A stretch of 64,000 nt of DNA from Siccibacter turicensis LMG 23730 (GCF_000463155.2 NZ_AWFZ01000028.1:310001-374000); one strand, 5' to 3'; positions 25,779-36,041 are shown, counted from the first letter of the stretch. The notes: generated by a model from the sequence alone, not told the origin. Program-made: numbers and translations.

Positions 25779-26525
25779 TCAGAAGCGGTAGGTGATGCCG
25801 GCTGACATCGCCGCGCCCCATGACTGATCCACCATCGGGCTGTCGGTCACTTCGTCTGCCAGACGGGTGTAACGCGCCAGGCCGTAAACGTTCCAGTTAT
25901 CGCTCAGACGGTACGCCGCGGTCAGCTCCAGATACGGGTTCCAGCTGTCGTCCGCACGGTAGCGAGCAAGGCCGCTGCGGTTGGACTCTTTACGGGACAC
26001 GCCGTAGTAGTAGTCGTTCTGGTTTTCGCTGTTCCACTCAATACCGATACCCGGCGTGATCATCAGGTTGCCGTTGGTGTAGCGATAGAGCCACGCCAGA
26101 TCCCAGACGATACCGTTGCTGTTATCCAGGGTATCCCCTGACAGCGTGGTGCGCAGGAAACCATACTGCGTGTTGTGAATATAAGAGAGGCCCGCCATCA
26201 GCGTGCTTTTACGTTTGTCGAGGCGCTTAAGCTGCGCGTCGTCACTGTCGCCCGGCTTAAAGTGCAGCGGGGAGTAATACGCCATCACCGACAGTTTGTC
26301 GGCCTCGTCGTTCCACAGGTAATAGCCTGCGCCAAGACCGCGGAACCAGAAGCTGTCGCTTTCATAGTTGATAACCGGGACCGGCACCACATCACGGTCG
26401 TAGTCTTTATACGGGCTTTCCAGCACCCCGACACCTGCTCCCAGGGAGAAGGAGTCTTCTGCCTGTACCAGCGTTGCAGATGAGGCAATCAGCGCACCCA
26501 AAGCAAGAAGTTTGAAATTGGTCAC
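25779..26525 (-). CDS. mipA: MltA-interacting protein MipA (outer membrane scaffold)
   Basis: Outer-membrane protein of the MipA/OmpV family; in E. coli it bridges the lytic transglycosylase MltA and PBP1B in a murein-synthesising complex. The 248-residue protein has a signal peptide ending ATLVQA|ED, a beta-barrel-like alternation, family landmarks SLGAGVGVLESPYKDYD and WNSENQNDYYYGVSRKES, and a C-terminal ITYRF ending in phenylalanine, the outer-membrane insertion signal. The start codon is GTG (26525), supported by alignment to E. coli MipA. Confidence 0.95.
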   Translation of the reverse strand: MTNFKLLALGALIASSATLVQAEDSFSLGAGVGVLESPYKDYDRDVVPVPVINYESDSFWFRGLGAGYYLWNDEADKLSVMAYYSPLHFKPGDSDDAQLKRLDKRKSTLMAGLSYIHNTQYGFLRTTLSGDTLDNSNGIVWDLAWLYRYTNGNLMITPGIGIEWNSENQNDYYYGVSRKESNRSGLARYRADDSWNPYLELTAAYRLSDNWNVYGLARYTRLADEVTDSPMVDQSWGAAMSAGITYRF

Positions 26526-26845
26526 AGTCCGTCATTCCTATAATCGAATAATCCGCGCGATAAGTGTAACCGCCCTTTTCCTACCGCCCAAGCTATTTAC
26601 CCCCGAGAAACTTCTGATAACACGTCAGCCTGACCGATATTGATGACACACAGCTTACGCCAGTATGACGGCGGCATGAATGTCGCAGCGGAGCTTAATC
26701 ACAAAAGCGGATAATTTTGGATGAGTTATTGATATGTCATTGAAATTGAATTTGGGCCGTATGCAAGTTTCGCAAATGCCATCTACGCTTAAATTTAAGA
26801 GAAGCTACCTTGCCGCACGCCTTTATTTCTCGCTATCCGCTAACC
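26526..26845. other. mipA-yeaG intergenic region
   Basis: About 320 bases with no supported gene. It is AT-rich compared with its flanks, and holds the mipA promoter on the left and the enhancer region expected for the sigma-54 yeaG promoter on the right. No clear NtrC palindrome is seen. Confidence 0.5.
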
Positions 26846-26861
26846 TGGCATAAGGGTTGCT
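26846..26861 (+). promoter_or_regulatory. Sigma-54 promoter of yeaGH
   Basis: TGGCAT-AAGGG-TTGCT has correct GG/GC spacing for a -24/-12 promoter and matches the consensus TGGCAC-N5-TTGC at all but one key base. It is about 85 bases upstream of yeaG. In E. coli yeaGH responds to nitrogen starvation and RpoS. Confidence 0.82.
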
Positions 26862-26944
26862 GCATTCAGTATACGTCTTCCAGAGCCTCCTCTTTCTATA
26901 CGAACGGCTCTTATACCTGTGCTAAAACGAAAGGACGGCATGCT

Positions 26945-28879
26945 ATGAATATATTCGATCACTATCGTCAGCGTTATGAAGCTGCCAGGGACGAAGAGTT
27001 CACCCTGCAGGAATTTCTCACCCTGTGCCGGCAGGATCGCAGTGCCTATGCTAATGCGGCGGAGCGATTGCTGACCGCCATCGGCGAACCGGTGATGGTG
27101 GATACGGCGCTGGAACCGCGGCTTTCTCGACTGTTCTCAAACCGGGTAGTGGCACGCTATCCCGCCTTTGAAGAGTTCTATGGCATGGAAGAGGCCATCG
27201 AACAGATTGTTTCCTACCTCAAACACGCCGCCCAGGGGCTGGAAGAGAAGAAACAGATCCTCTATTTACTCGGCCCGGTGGGCGGCGGGAAATCGTCGCT
27301 GGCCGAACGCCTTAAATCGCTGATGCAGCGTGTCCCTATTTACGTCCTGAGCGCCAACGGCGAGCGCAGCCCGGTCAACGACCATCCGCTGTGCCTGTTT
27401 AATCCGCAGGAGGACGCGCAGATCCTCGAAAAAGAGTACGGCATTCCCACCCGCTATCTCGGGACAATTATGTCCCCCTGGGCGGCCAAACGCCTGCACG
27501 AATTCGGCGGCGACATCACCAAATTCCGCGTGGTGAAGGTATGGCCGTCGATTCTGCAGCAGCTGGCCATCGCCAAAACCGAGCCTGGGGATGAAAACAA
27601 CCAGGACATCTCGGCGCTGGTCGGGAAAGTGGATATCCGCAAGCTTGAGCACTACGCCCAAAACGACCCGGACGCCTATGGTTACTCCGGTGCGCTGTGC
27701 CGCGCCAACCAGGGGATCATGGAGTTCGTTGAGATGTTCAAGGCGCCGATCAAGGTGCTCCACCCGCTCCTCACCGCCACCCAGGAGGGTAACTATAACG
27801 GTACCGAAGGGATCTCCGCCCTGCCGTTTAACGGCATTATCCTGGCGCACTCCAACGAATCGGAGTGGGTGACGTTTCGTAACAACAAGAACAACGAAGC
27901 CTTCCTTGACCGTGTCTATATCGTCAAGGTGCCGTACTGCCTGCGCATCTCGGAAGAGATCAAAATCTACGAGAAGCTGCTTAATCACAGCGAGCTGACC
28001 CACGCGCCCTGCGCGCCGGGCACCCTCGAAACCCTGTCGCGCTTCTCGATCCTCTCGCGCCTGAAAGAGCCGGAAAACTCCAGCATCTATTCGAAAATGC
28101 GGGTGTATGACGGGGAAAGCCTCAAGGACACCGACCCGAAAGCCAAGTCGTATCAGGAGTACCGGGACTACGCCGGGGTCGATGAAGGCATGAACGGCCT
28201 GTCGACGCGCTTTGCGTTTAAGATCCTCTCGCGGGTGTTCAACTTTGATAATGTCGAAGTGGCGGCTAACCCGGTGCACCTGTTTTACGTGCTGGAGCAG
28301 CAGATTGAGCGCGAGCAGTTCCCGCAGGAGCAGGCTGAACGCTATCTCGAATTCCTGAAAGGCTATCTAATCCCGAAATACGCCGAGTTTATCGGCAAAG
28401 AGATCCAGACCGCCTATCTGGAGTCCTACTCCGAATACGGGCAGAACATCTTCGACCGCTATGTCACCTACGCCGATTTCTGGATCCAGGATCAAGAGTA
28501 CCGCGACCCGGATACCGGTCAGCTGTTTGACCGTGAAGCCCTGAACGCGGAACTGGAGAAAATTGAGAAACCGGCGGGCATCAGCAACCCGAAAGATTTC
28601 CGCAATGAGATCGTCAACTTTGTGCTGCGCGCCAGGGCCAATAACAACGGTCGCAATCCAAACTGGACCAGCTATGAGAAGCTGCGCACGGTGATCGAGA
28701 AGAAAATGTTCTCTAACACCGAGGAGCTGCTGCCGGTTATCTCGTTCAACGCCAAAACCTCAACCGATGAGCAGAAAAAGCACGATGACTTTGTCGATCG
28801 CATGATGGAGAAAGGCTATACCCGCAAACAGGTACGCCTGCTCTGCGAGTGGTATCTGCGCGTGCGCAAATCCTCGTAA
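26945..28879 (+). CDS. yeaG: PrkA-family serine protein kinase YeaG
   Basis: AAA+-like protein of the PrkA family (putative Ser/Thr protein kinase), cytoplasmic, linked in E. coli to adaptation to sustained nitrogen starvation. The 644-residue length equals E. coli. An AAA domain begins near residue 75 with the Walker A LLGPVGGGKSSLAERL (near residue 105), and the C-terminal PrkA domain follows with PKDFRNEIVNFVLRAR. ATG 26945 follows AAAGGACGG and gives the family N-terminus MNIFDHYRQRYE. yeaH follows in the same operon. Confidence 0.96.
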   Translation: MNIFDHYRQRYEAARDEEFTLQEFLTLCRQDRSAYANAAERLLTAIGEPVMVDTALEPRLSRLFSNRVVARYPAFEEFYGMEEAIEQIVSYLKHAAQGLEEKKQILYLLGPVGGGKSSLAERLKSLMQRVPIYVLSANGERSPVNDHPLCLFNPQEDAQILEKEYGIPTRYLGTIMSPWAAKRLHEFGGDITKFRVVKVWPSILQQLAIAKTEPGDENNQDISALVGKVDIRKLEHYAQNDPDAYGYSGALCRANQGIMEFVEMFKAPIKVLHPLLTATQEGNYNGTEGISALPFNGIILAHSNESEWVTFRNNKNNEAFLDRVYIVKVPYCLRISEEIKIYEKLLNHSELTHAPCAPGTLETLSRFSILSRLKEPENSSIYSKMRVYDGESLKDTDPKAKSYQEYRDYAGVDEGMNGLSTRFAFKILSRVFNFDNVEVAANPVHLFYVLEQQIEREQFPQEQAERYLEFLKGYLIPKYAEFIGKEIQTAYLESYSEYGQNIFDRYVTYADFWIQDQEYRDPDTGQLFDREALNAELEKIEKPAGISNPKDFRNEIVNFVLRARANNNGRNPNWTSYEKLRTVIEKKMFSNTEELLPVISFNAKTSTDEQKKHDDFVDRMMEKGYTRKQVRLLCEWYLRVRKSS

Positions 28880-30253
<1,374 letters not shown>

Positions 30254-30273
30254 CGATGCGAAGGTTCTCTCCA

Positions 30274-30303
30274 GGCGGCCGGGGTTACCCCGCCGCCTTT
30301 TTT
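30274..30303 (+). terminator. yeaGH terminator
   Basis: GGCGG-C-GGGG / CCCC-GCCGCC type hairpin with one imperfection, followed by six Ts. Confidence 0.8.
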
Positions 30304-30418
30304 ATTCTCTGCGGTCGACAAATACGCTTCCCGCCTCTATCCGCATCAATTCCCTCAGGTATTTTTTACGCTACGCGCTATGATGACATTCATTAGCAGG
30401 CAAAGCGTAGGGGGAAGA

Positions 30419-30916
30419 GTGACAAGCTTATGGGGTAGCGACATTCATCAGCGGCTGGTGGATCTGCTGGAGCAGCATCAGGCGCGTTATCGGGTGATTG
30501 AGCACGAGCCGGTCGGCAAGTGTGAGGCGGTGTCGGCTCTGCGCGGCACCGCGCTGGGCCAGGGCGCGAAAGCGCTGCTGTGTAAAATCAAAGGCAACGG
30601 CGTGAAGCGCCACGTGCTGGCGGTGCTGAGTGCGGATCGTCAGGCCAGTCTCGCCGCGCTGGCCGCCGCCATGCAGGGTAGCAAAGCGTCGCTGGCCAGT
30701 CCGGCGGAAGTGGAAGCGCTGACCGGGTGCGTGTTTGGTGCTATCCCGCCGTTCAGCTTTCATCCGGCGTTAACCCTGGTCGCCGACCCGCTGCTGTTTG
30801 AACGCTTCGATGAGATCGCGTTTAACGCCGGGCGTCTCGACCGCTCGATTATTCTCAATACCGCAGACTATTTGCGCATCGCCAGACCTGAGCTGGTCAG
30901 TTTCCACGCGGACTAG
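30419..30916 (+). CDS. yeaK: YbaK/ProX-family aminoacyl-tRNA deacylase YeaK
   Basis: Trans-editing deacylase of the YbaK/ProXp family; the E. coli orthologue removes serine and related amino acids from mischarged tRNAs. The 165-residue product has GKCEAVSALRGTALGQGAKALLCK (quoted in parts: GKCEAVSALRG, GQGAKALLCK with the catalytic Lys), GCVFGAIPPFSFHP and FERFDEIAFNAGR. A GTG start at 30419 is preferred because AGGGGGA is six bases upstream and length matches E. coli (167); an in-frame ATG at 30380 would add 13 residues with no homology. The stop overlaps the yoaI stop. Confidence 0.9.
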   Translation: MTSLWGSDIHQRLVDLLEQHQARYRVIEHEPVGKCEAVSALRGTALGQGAKALLCKIKGNGVKRHVLAVLSADRQASLAALAAAMQGSKASLASPAEVEALTGCVFGAIPPFSFHPALTLVADPLLFERFDEIAFNAGRLDRSIILNTADYLRIARPELVSFHAD

Positions 30917-31017
30917 CCGTGCTTTTCCAGCAGCAGTACCGAGCCCACCAGGGTGAGCACGATGGCAAAAAACAGGCTGCTCATCCAGATCACTTCCACC
31001 GTCATCGGGTCGTGCAT
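30913..31017 (-). CDS. yoaI: Small membrane protein YoaI
   Basis: A 34-residue single-span membrane protein, MHDPMTVEVIWMSS then a hydrophobic stretch of about 18 residues (LFFAIVLTLVGSVLLL) and a short EKHG tail. E. coli YoaI has the same length, topology and position between yeaK and yeaL. GGAGCACCT precedes the ATG. Its stop codon overlaps that of yeaK on the opposite strand (CTAG shared). Function is largely unknown; in E. coli it has been linked to PhoR/PhoB signalling, which I cannot check here. Confidence 0.85.
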   Translation of the reverse strand: MHDPMTVEVIWMSSLFFAIVLTLVGSVLLLEKHG

Positions 31018-31129
31018 AGGTGCTCCGCGGTGCGTTGAGGGTGAGGTTGCGTTAACCTGGTTATAGCGCACCTTTATTGCACAATTATTAACCTCGCCCG
31101 TGATGGCGGGGCGTTGGCAGGGAATAGAC

Positions 31130-31576
31130 ATGTTTGATATGACGTTACTGGTGCTGCTGGCCCTGGCGGCACTGGGATTTGTGAGCCATAACACCGCCGT
31201 GGCGGTATCGATTCTGGTGCTGATCGTTGTGCGCGTCACGCCGCTGAACCACTTCTTCCCGTGGATTGAAAAACAGGGGCTGATGGTGGGGATTATTATT
31301 CTGACCATCGGCGTGATGGCCCCCATCGCCAGCGGCACGCTACCGCCCTCTGCCCTGTTTCAGTCGTTCCTGAGCTGGAAATCGCTGCTGGCCATTGCGG
31401 TCGGGGTGTTTGTTTCCTGGCTTGGCGGGCGCGGCGTAACGCTGATGAGCAGCCAGCCCGGCATTGTCGCCGGCCTGCTGGTGGGCACCGTGCTCGGCGT
31501 CGCCCTGTTCCGCGGGGTGCCCGTCGGCCCGCTTATCGCCGCCGGGCTGGTGTCGCTGTTTCTGGCGAAAAGCTAG
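31130..31576 (+). CDS. yeaL: UPF0756 membrane protein YeaL
   Basis: A 148-residue inner-membrane protein of the DUF441 family, same length as E. coli YeaL, with four hydrophobic segments ([17 protein letters not shown], a long one at [28 protein letters not shown], and [16 protein letters not shown]). [16 protein letters not shown] and LGGRGVTLM are conserved landmarks. Function unknown. ATG 31130 is chosen by homology; the upstream in-frame start adds ten unsupported residues. Its end overlaps the nimR stop. Confidence 0.93.
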   Translation: MFDMTLLVLLALAALGFVSHNTAVAVSILVLIVVRVTPLNHFFPWIEKQGLMVGIIILTIGVMAPIASGTLPPSALFQSFLSWKSLLAIAVGVFVSWLGGRGVTLMSSQPGIVAGLLVGTVLGVALFRGVPVGPLIAAGLVSLFLAKS

Positions 31577-32373
31577 CGCCGCGGTGCGTCGTGCTGCAAC
31601 GCATCCAGATAGCGTGCCGGCGTCTGACCGAGGGCTTTTTTGAACATGGTGATAAACGCGGTGGTGGAGTCGTAGCCCAGCGCCTGCGCCGCCTGCTGCA
31701 CGTTCTGCCCGCCCAGCATCAGGTGCAGCGCCTGAATAAGCTGGAGCTGCTGGCGCCAGCGTCGGTAGCTCATCCCGGTTTCCCGCACGATAAGGCGCGC
31801 CAGATTGCGTTCGCTCATCGCCAGAATGGTTCCCCACTGCGCCAGGGTGCGCGGCGCATCGGCATGGTGCTCCATGTAGTGCACCATCTCGCGCAGCTTT
31901 GGATGACCGGACACCGGAAGCTGGAGCTGCTCCTCAGGCTGACGCGGCAGCTCGTCAAACAGCAGCCCCACCAGCCGCTCAGCGTTCGCCGCGTTGCCGC
32001 CGGCGCGCCGACGGCTGGCGAGCGCCAGAATCAGCTCCCGCACCAGCGGCTCGATCTTCAGCGTGCAGCAGCGATCCGGCATCGACACCACGCCGGGCTC
32101 GATAAACAAAAAGCACAGCTCGGCGCTGGCCGTGGCCCGGTTGCTGTGTGGCATATCGCCTGGGATCCACACCGCGTACTGCGGCGGCACCATCCACATG
32201 GCGTGCTCCACTTCGCACGTCACCCCGCCGTGCAGGGCGAGGATCAGCTGCCCTTTGCGGTGCTGATGAAACGGAATGTGTGCCAGAGGCTGCGACACGC
32301 GAATACGAAAGGCTTCCGCCGCCGCGTGCGAGCGGTCGGCATCGTAGCCCTCAAGCCAGAGTCCGTGTTCCAT
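31573..32373 (-). CDS. nimR: AraC-family regulator NimR
   Basis: Transcriptional repressor of the adjacent nimT efflux gene in E. coli (formerly yeaM). The 266-residue protein has an N-terminal cupin domain ([16 protein letters not shown]) and a C-terminal double helix-turn-helix AraC DNA-binding domain ([21 protein letters not shown], and [25 protein letters not shown], quoted as landmarks). It is divergent from nimT, with about 100 bases between the two starts where its operator should lie. Confidence 0.93.
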   Translation of the reverse strand: MEHGLWLEGYDADRSHAAAEAFRIRVSQPLAHIPFHQHRKGQLILALHGGVTCEVEHAMWMVPPQYAVWIPGDMPHSNRATASAELCFLFIEPGVVSMPDRCCTLKIEPLVRELILALASRRRAGGNAANAERLVGLLFDELPRQPEEQLQLPVSGHPKLREMVHYMEHHADAPRTLAQWGTILAMSERNLARLIVRETGMSYRRWRQQLQLIQALHLMLGGQNVQQAAQALGYDSTTAFITMFKKALGQTPARYLDALQHDAPRR

Positions 32374-32472
32374 AACCTTGTCCGAATTTAGCGATTATAT
32401 GGCATTTTATCTTGATTCAATCATTCCCGGAAAGACGTATCCTCCCGCTACCGTTTCGATAATGAGCCGCTC

Positions 32473-33654
32473 ATGACTAACCCGATGACCCGCCGCCAGA
32501 CGCTGCTGCTGCTGGCTGGCCTGCTGATGATTGCTACCACCCTGCGCGTTACCTTTACCGGCGTCGCCCCGCTGCTGGATATGATCCGTGCCGATCTGGG
32601 GCTGACCACTGCCCAGACCGGCGTGCTCACCACGTTGCCGCTGCTGGCCTTTGCGCTGATTTCCCCTCTTGCCCCCGGTCTTGCTCGCCGCCTCGGCATG
32701 GAGCGCGCCCTGTTTCTGGCGCTCGGCCTGATATGCCTCGGCATCGCCCTGCGCTCGCTGGCCTCCAGCGTGCTGCTGTTCACCGGCACGGCGATTATTG
32801 GCGGCGGGATTGCCCTGGGTAACGTGCTGCTGCCGGGCCTGATCAAGCGCGACTTTCCCGGCCAGGTGGCGAAGCTGACCGGCGCCTACTCGCTCACCAT
32901 GGGGGTGGCCGCTGCCGTAGGCTCGGCGCTGGTGGTGCCGGTGGCAGAAAGCGGACTGCGCTGGCAGGGTACGCTGCTGTCGCTGATGATCTTCCCGCTG
33001 CTGGCACTGCTGGTGTGGCTGCCCCAATGGAAGCGTCCTGCGGCCGCGGCGCTGAGCGGTGCCGGGGCGCTGCATAACCGGGGTATCTGGCGCTCGGCGC
33101 TGGCGTGGCAGGTGACCCTGTTTCTCGGCCTTAACTCGCTTATCTATTACGTGGTGATCGGCTGGCTGCCGTCGATACTGATTAGCCACGGCTACAGCGA
33201 AAGCGCCGCCGGGTCGCTGCACGGCCTGCTTCAGCTTGCCACCGCCGCCCCCGGGATTGCGGTTCCCCTGATCCTGCACCGGCTGCGCGATCAGCGTGCC
33301 ATCGCGATTATTGTCGCCCTGTGCTGCGCGGTGAGTGCCCTGGGCCTGTGGGGATATCCGGCGTTTGCCAGCCTGTGGGTGGTGCTGTTCGGTTTTGGCA
33401 GCGGGGCGACCATGATCCTCGGTCTGACGTTCATCGGTCTGCGGGCCGGGAGCGCGCATCAGGCGGCGGCGCTGTCCGGCATGGCGCAGTCGGTGGGCTA
33501 TCTGCTGGCGGCGTTCGGCCCGCCGCTGATGGGCAAGCTCCACGATCTGACCGGCGCCTGGACGCTGTCGCTTATCGGCTGCGCCCTGCTGGCCGGGGTG
33601 ATGGCGGTATTTGGTGGGTTTGCCGGGCGCGATCGGTCCATCACGCCCGACTGA
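32473..33654 (+). CDS. nimT: 2-nitroimidazole efflux MFS transporter NimT
   Basis: Major facilitator of the CynX/NimT family with 12 predicted membrane segments; the E. coli orthologue exports 2-nitroimidazole. The 393-residue length matches E. coli. Landmarks: TTLRVTFTGVAPLLDMIR in the first segment and its loop, FALISPLAPGLARRLGMER (motif A equivalent) and LGNVLLPGLIKRDFP. Divergent from its regulator nimR. Confidence 0.93.
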   Translation: MTNPMTRRQTLLLLAGLLMIATTLRVTFTGVAPLLDMIRADLGLTTAQTGVLTTLPLLAFALISPLAPGLARRLGMERALFLALGLICLGIALRSLASSVLLFTGTAIIGGGIALGNVLLPGLIKRDFPGQVAKLTGAYSLTMGVAAAVGSALVVPVAESGLRWQGTLLSLMIFPLLALLVWLPQWKRPAAAALSGAGALHNRGIWRSALAWQVTLFLGLNSLIYYVVIGWLPSILISHGYSESAAGSLHGLLQLATAAPGIAVPLILHRLRDQRAIAIIVALCCAVSALGLWGYPAFASLWVVLFGFGSGATMILGLTFIGLRAGSAHQAAALSGMAQSVGYLLAAFGPPLMGKLHDLTGAWTLSLIGCALLAGVMAVFGGFAGRDRSITPD

Positions 33655-33663
33655 GGCCCGTGG

Positions 33664-34371
33664 TTAGCGGCGCGCGGCGTTCAGAAACGCCTGCACCAGC
33701 GGGGACGGGCGTCCCTCCAGCGCTGCGCGCTCATGCTGGAACAGGGTGGCCACGAAGAAAGGATGGGTGATGAGCTCCACGGCGCGGATATCGCCCTGCT
33801 CATCCCAGCCGGTCACTTTCAGCGGCTCGTTTTCCAGCGCCGCGGCAAACGCCGGGGCCACGCCATAGTTGCAGTGGTAGCCTTCAACGATCGTATCCTG
33901 CCCATAGGCACGGCCAATCAGGGTATTCGGGCGCAGCTCGATGCCGTCGGTTTTTTCCACCAGCGAGCAGGTGAGCGGTGCAATCACCATGCGGCCGTCG
34001 GTGTCGACTTCGGCATGACCGGCATCGTCCCAGCCCATCACGTCGCGGGCGTATTCGAGGATTGCATGCTGAAAGCCGCCGCAGGTGCCCAGAAACGGCG
34101 AGCTGGTTTCCCGGGCATAGCGAATGGCACGCAGCGCCCCGTCAGTGTGCTGATACGGACTGGCCGGTACCACCCAGAAAGCGTCATAGCCCACCAGATC
34201 CTCATCGCTCTGAATCTCAGTGGTGTGCAGCCAGTCGTAATCGACGTCGAGGTCGAGTACCGCCGCGGCGTCGTCAATCGCCAGCGGAATAGCCTGATGT
34301 GCCAGAACATCGGCGTTATAATCGCCAACCAGAGCAATGCGTATCGGGGTGGATGCGTCGGTGAGATCCAT
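33664..34371 (-). CDS. Class I glutamine-amidotransferase-like protein (CTP-synthase C-terminal related)
   Basis: A 235-residue cytoplasmic protein that resembles the glutaminase half of CTP synthase without the synthetase half. It has RIALVGDYNADVLAHQA at the start, the nucleophile region FLGTCGGFQHAILEYAR (Cys near residue 97), and HPFFVATLFQHERAALEGRPSP, where the catalytic His-x-Glu of CTP synthases would lie: the usual HPEF is here HPFF, so the Glu of the triad is not where expected. A related family includes selenocysteine variants; here the residue is Cys. Substrate and partner are unknown. It is an accessory gene, convergent with nimT; AAGGAA precedes the ATG. Confidence 0.8.
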   Translation of the reverse strand: MDLTDASTPIRIALVGDYNADVLAHQAIPLAIDDAAAVLDLDVDYDWLHTTEIQSDEDLVGYDAFWVVPASPYQHTDGALRAIRYARETSSPFLGTCGGFQHAILEYARDVMGWDDAGHAEVDTDGRMVIAPLTCSLVEKTDGIELRPNTLIGRAYGQDTIVEGYHCNYGVAPAFAAALENEPLKVTGWDEQGDIRAVELITHPFFVATLFQHERAALEGRPSPLVQAFLNAARR

Positions 34372-34518
34372 AGAGGTTCCTTATGCCAGCAAAATGAGTA
34401 CAACATAAGGAATGTCAGTATAGAGAGTCCGGTGCGGATTCACAATTGCCAAAAATCACTGGTTTATATAGCTAATTTGCGCTCAGACCCGATTTTATTA
34501 TCCGCAAAATGAGGTGCC

Positions 34519-35013
34519 ATGAACACGAAAATTCTGGTAAGCGCCTGCCTGATGGGCCATGCCGTGCGCTACAACGCCAGCAGCAAAACGCTGCTGAGTG
34601 ACAGCCTGGTGCGCTGGCGCGATGAGGGTCGTCTGGTTGTCCACTGTCCTGAACTTGCCGCCGGGCTCACCACCCCACGCCTGCCTGCCGAAATCGTCGG
34701 GCGTGACGGCGATGCGGTACTGGACGGGAACGCCGCGATCGTTGAGAGCGACGGTCGCGACGTGACGCCGCACTACCAGCTGGCGGCGTGGCTTGCGCTG
34801 GACGCGGCCCGCTCGGCGGGATGCCGGTTCGCGCTACTCACCGACGGGAGTCCAACCTGCGGCAGTGAGACCATTTATAACGGTCAGTTTATCGGGCAAC
34901 GCAAACCGGGCAGCGGCGTGGCAAGCGCTCTGCTGCGGCGGCACGGTATTGAGGTCTTTAGCGAGGCGCAGATTGACCTACTGCAGGCCAGACTTAACGA
35001 GGAGGAACAATGA
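34519..35013 (+). CDS. DUF523 family protein
   Basis: A 164-residue cytoplasmic protein of the DUF523 family, of unknown function. Family features: ILVSACLMGHAVRYN with a Cys near residue 10, VHCPELAAGLTTPRLPAEI, LLTDGSPTCGSETIYNG (the SPTCG motif is the family hallmark), and GVASALLRRHGIEVFSE. The arrangement of conserved cysteines suggests a metal or redox role, which is inference. GAGGTG precedes the ATG. It overlaps yeaO by four bases, so the two are probably coupled. Confidence 0.85.
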   Translation: MNTKILVSACLMGHAVRYNASSKTLLSDSLVRWRDEGRLVVHCPELAAGLTTPRLPAEIVGRDGDAVLDGNAAIVESDGRDVTPHYQLAAWLALDAARSAGCRFALLTDGSPTCGSETIYNGQFIGQRKPGSGVASALLRRHGIEVFSEAQIDLLQARLNEEEQ

Positions 35014-35348
35014 TTCGCTGTAAACGCGTCTATGAGGAAGCCGCCCGTGACGATGGTTATCGGGTGTTGGTGGACCGGCTCTGGCCACGCGGCGTGGCAA
35101 AAAGCGCGCTGGTCTATGATGAGTGGTGCAAGGCGCTTGCCCCGTCAACGGAACTGCGTAAAGCGTTCCACAGCGAAACCATAGACTACGCCGCGTTCTG
35201 CGAGGCTTATCGTCAGGAGCTTACGCAGCAGCCCGACGAGATCGCCAGGCTGAAAGCCATCGCCCGGGACAAGACGCTCACCCTGCTGTATGCCGCAAAG
35301 GGTGAGCAGCACCACGCCCGGGTGCTGGCAGACGTGCTCAGGGAGTAG
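35010..35348 (+). CDS. yeaO: DUF488 family protein YeaO
   Basis: A 112-residue protein of the DUF488 family, function unknown, matching E. coli YeaO: IRCKRVYEEA, DGYRVLVDRLWPRG, PSTELRKAFH and LTLLYAAK. The E. coli gene lies a few genes beyond nimT in the same orientation. Starts within the stop of the DUF523 gene (ATGA). Confidence 0.88.
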   Translation: MIRCKRVYEEAARDDGYRVLVDRLWPRGVAKSALVYDEWCKALAPSTELRKAFHSETIDYAAFCEAYRQELTQQPDEIARLKAIARDKTLTLLYAAKGEQHHARVLADVLRE

Positions 35349-35352
35349 CGTC

Positions 35353-35658
35353 TTACGAAGCGCAGAGCGCGTCGTCGGCGACCTTGTCGCGCTGCCCGGT
35401 GAGCGGCAGCAGGTATTCGGCACGCACAAAGGCAAACCCCGGCTGCCGATCGAACGCCACCACGTCACCGGTGACCAGCCACAGCGCGCGCTGGCTGCCG
35501 GGCGGCAGCTGCGTTTCAACGCCGTTTACCGGATTGATAAAACGCTCACCCGGCTGACACAGACCAAATAACTCGACTGATTTACCAATATTCACCCGCC
35601 CGGCGGCGGTACGGGCGCCGATAATCATCGCGAGGCCGCCCGGTTTTAACTGATACAT
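35353..35658 (-). CDS. Hypothetical protein, 101 residues
   Basis: Not recognised. The sequence (MYQLKPGGLAMIIGAR ... GKSVELFGLCQPGERF ... LLPLTGQRDKVADD) is rich in Gly and beta-type residues and lacks a signal peptide or membrane segment, so a small cytoplasmic beta protein is likely. Plus-strand sequence before yeaO's stop is only four bases away, so it is convergent with yeaO. Coding is supported by codon bias similar to neighbours and a normal start; function is unknown. Confidence 0.65.
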   Translation of the reverse strand: MYQLKPGGLAMIIGARTAAGRVNIGKSVELFGLCQPGERFINPVNGVETQLPPGSQRALWLVTGDVVAFDRQPGFAFVRAEYLLPLTGQRDKVADDALCAS

Positions 35659-35733
35659 GATTCAACTCGTACTGATTAACGCAAGAGCTAAATCAGAACA
35701 TTCTTAGAGCAAAAAGTAAATATACGCGAGCGA

Positions 35734-36003
35734 TTATCCTGCGCCCTTAGCGCGGCGAAACAGCACCCACTCATCCTCCACGGTGCCATCCGGCAACCGG
35801 CAACGGGTGCTGCTGCCTGCGGGGGTGTTCACCGTCAGGCGCACTCCGCCCTGCTCAAGGCACCACACCGCCGCCGGATTCGCACGCTGTACCGGCGCGC
35901 TGGCGCTCCATGCGTGACCCGTACTCAGCAGCACGCCGCCGATGAGGATACCTGCCGCCACGCTCATCGTCCCTTCTCTTTGTCTGCGACGCCGCTGCTC
36001 CAT
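35734..36003 (-). CDS. yoaF: DUF333 protein, YoaF-like
   Basis: An 89-residue exported protein. The DUF333 core NPAAVWCLEQGG ... CRLPDGTVEDEWVLFRR is clear and matches E. coli YoaF, which lies next to yeaO. Unlike E. coli YoaF, which is a lipoprotein, the N-terminus here (arginine-rich n-region then VAAGILIGGVLLSTGHAWSA) has no lipobox Cys and suggests type I signal cleavage. The alternative start at 35967 (MSVAAG) has a Shine-Dalgarno too; both keep the signal peptide. The gene name is by homology and position. Confidence 0.7.
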   Translation of the reverse strand: MEQRRRRQREGTMSVAAGILIGGVLLSTGHAWSASAPVQRANPAAVWCLEQGGVRLTVNTPAGSSTRCRLPDGTVEDEWVLFRRAKGAG

Positions 36004-36041
36004 GATTTCTCCCTTTTTTCATCATAATTGGTCGCTACAGT

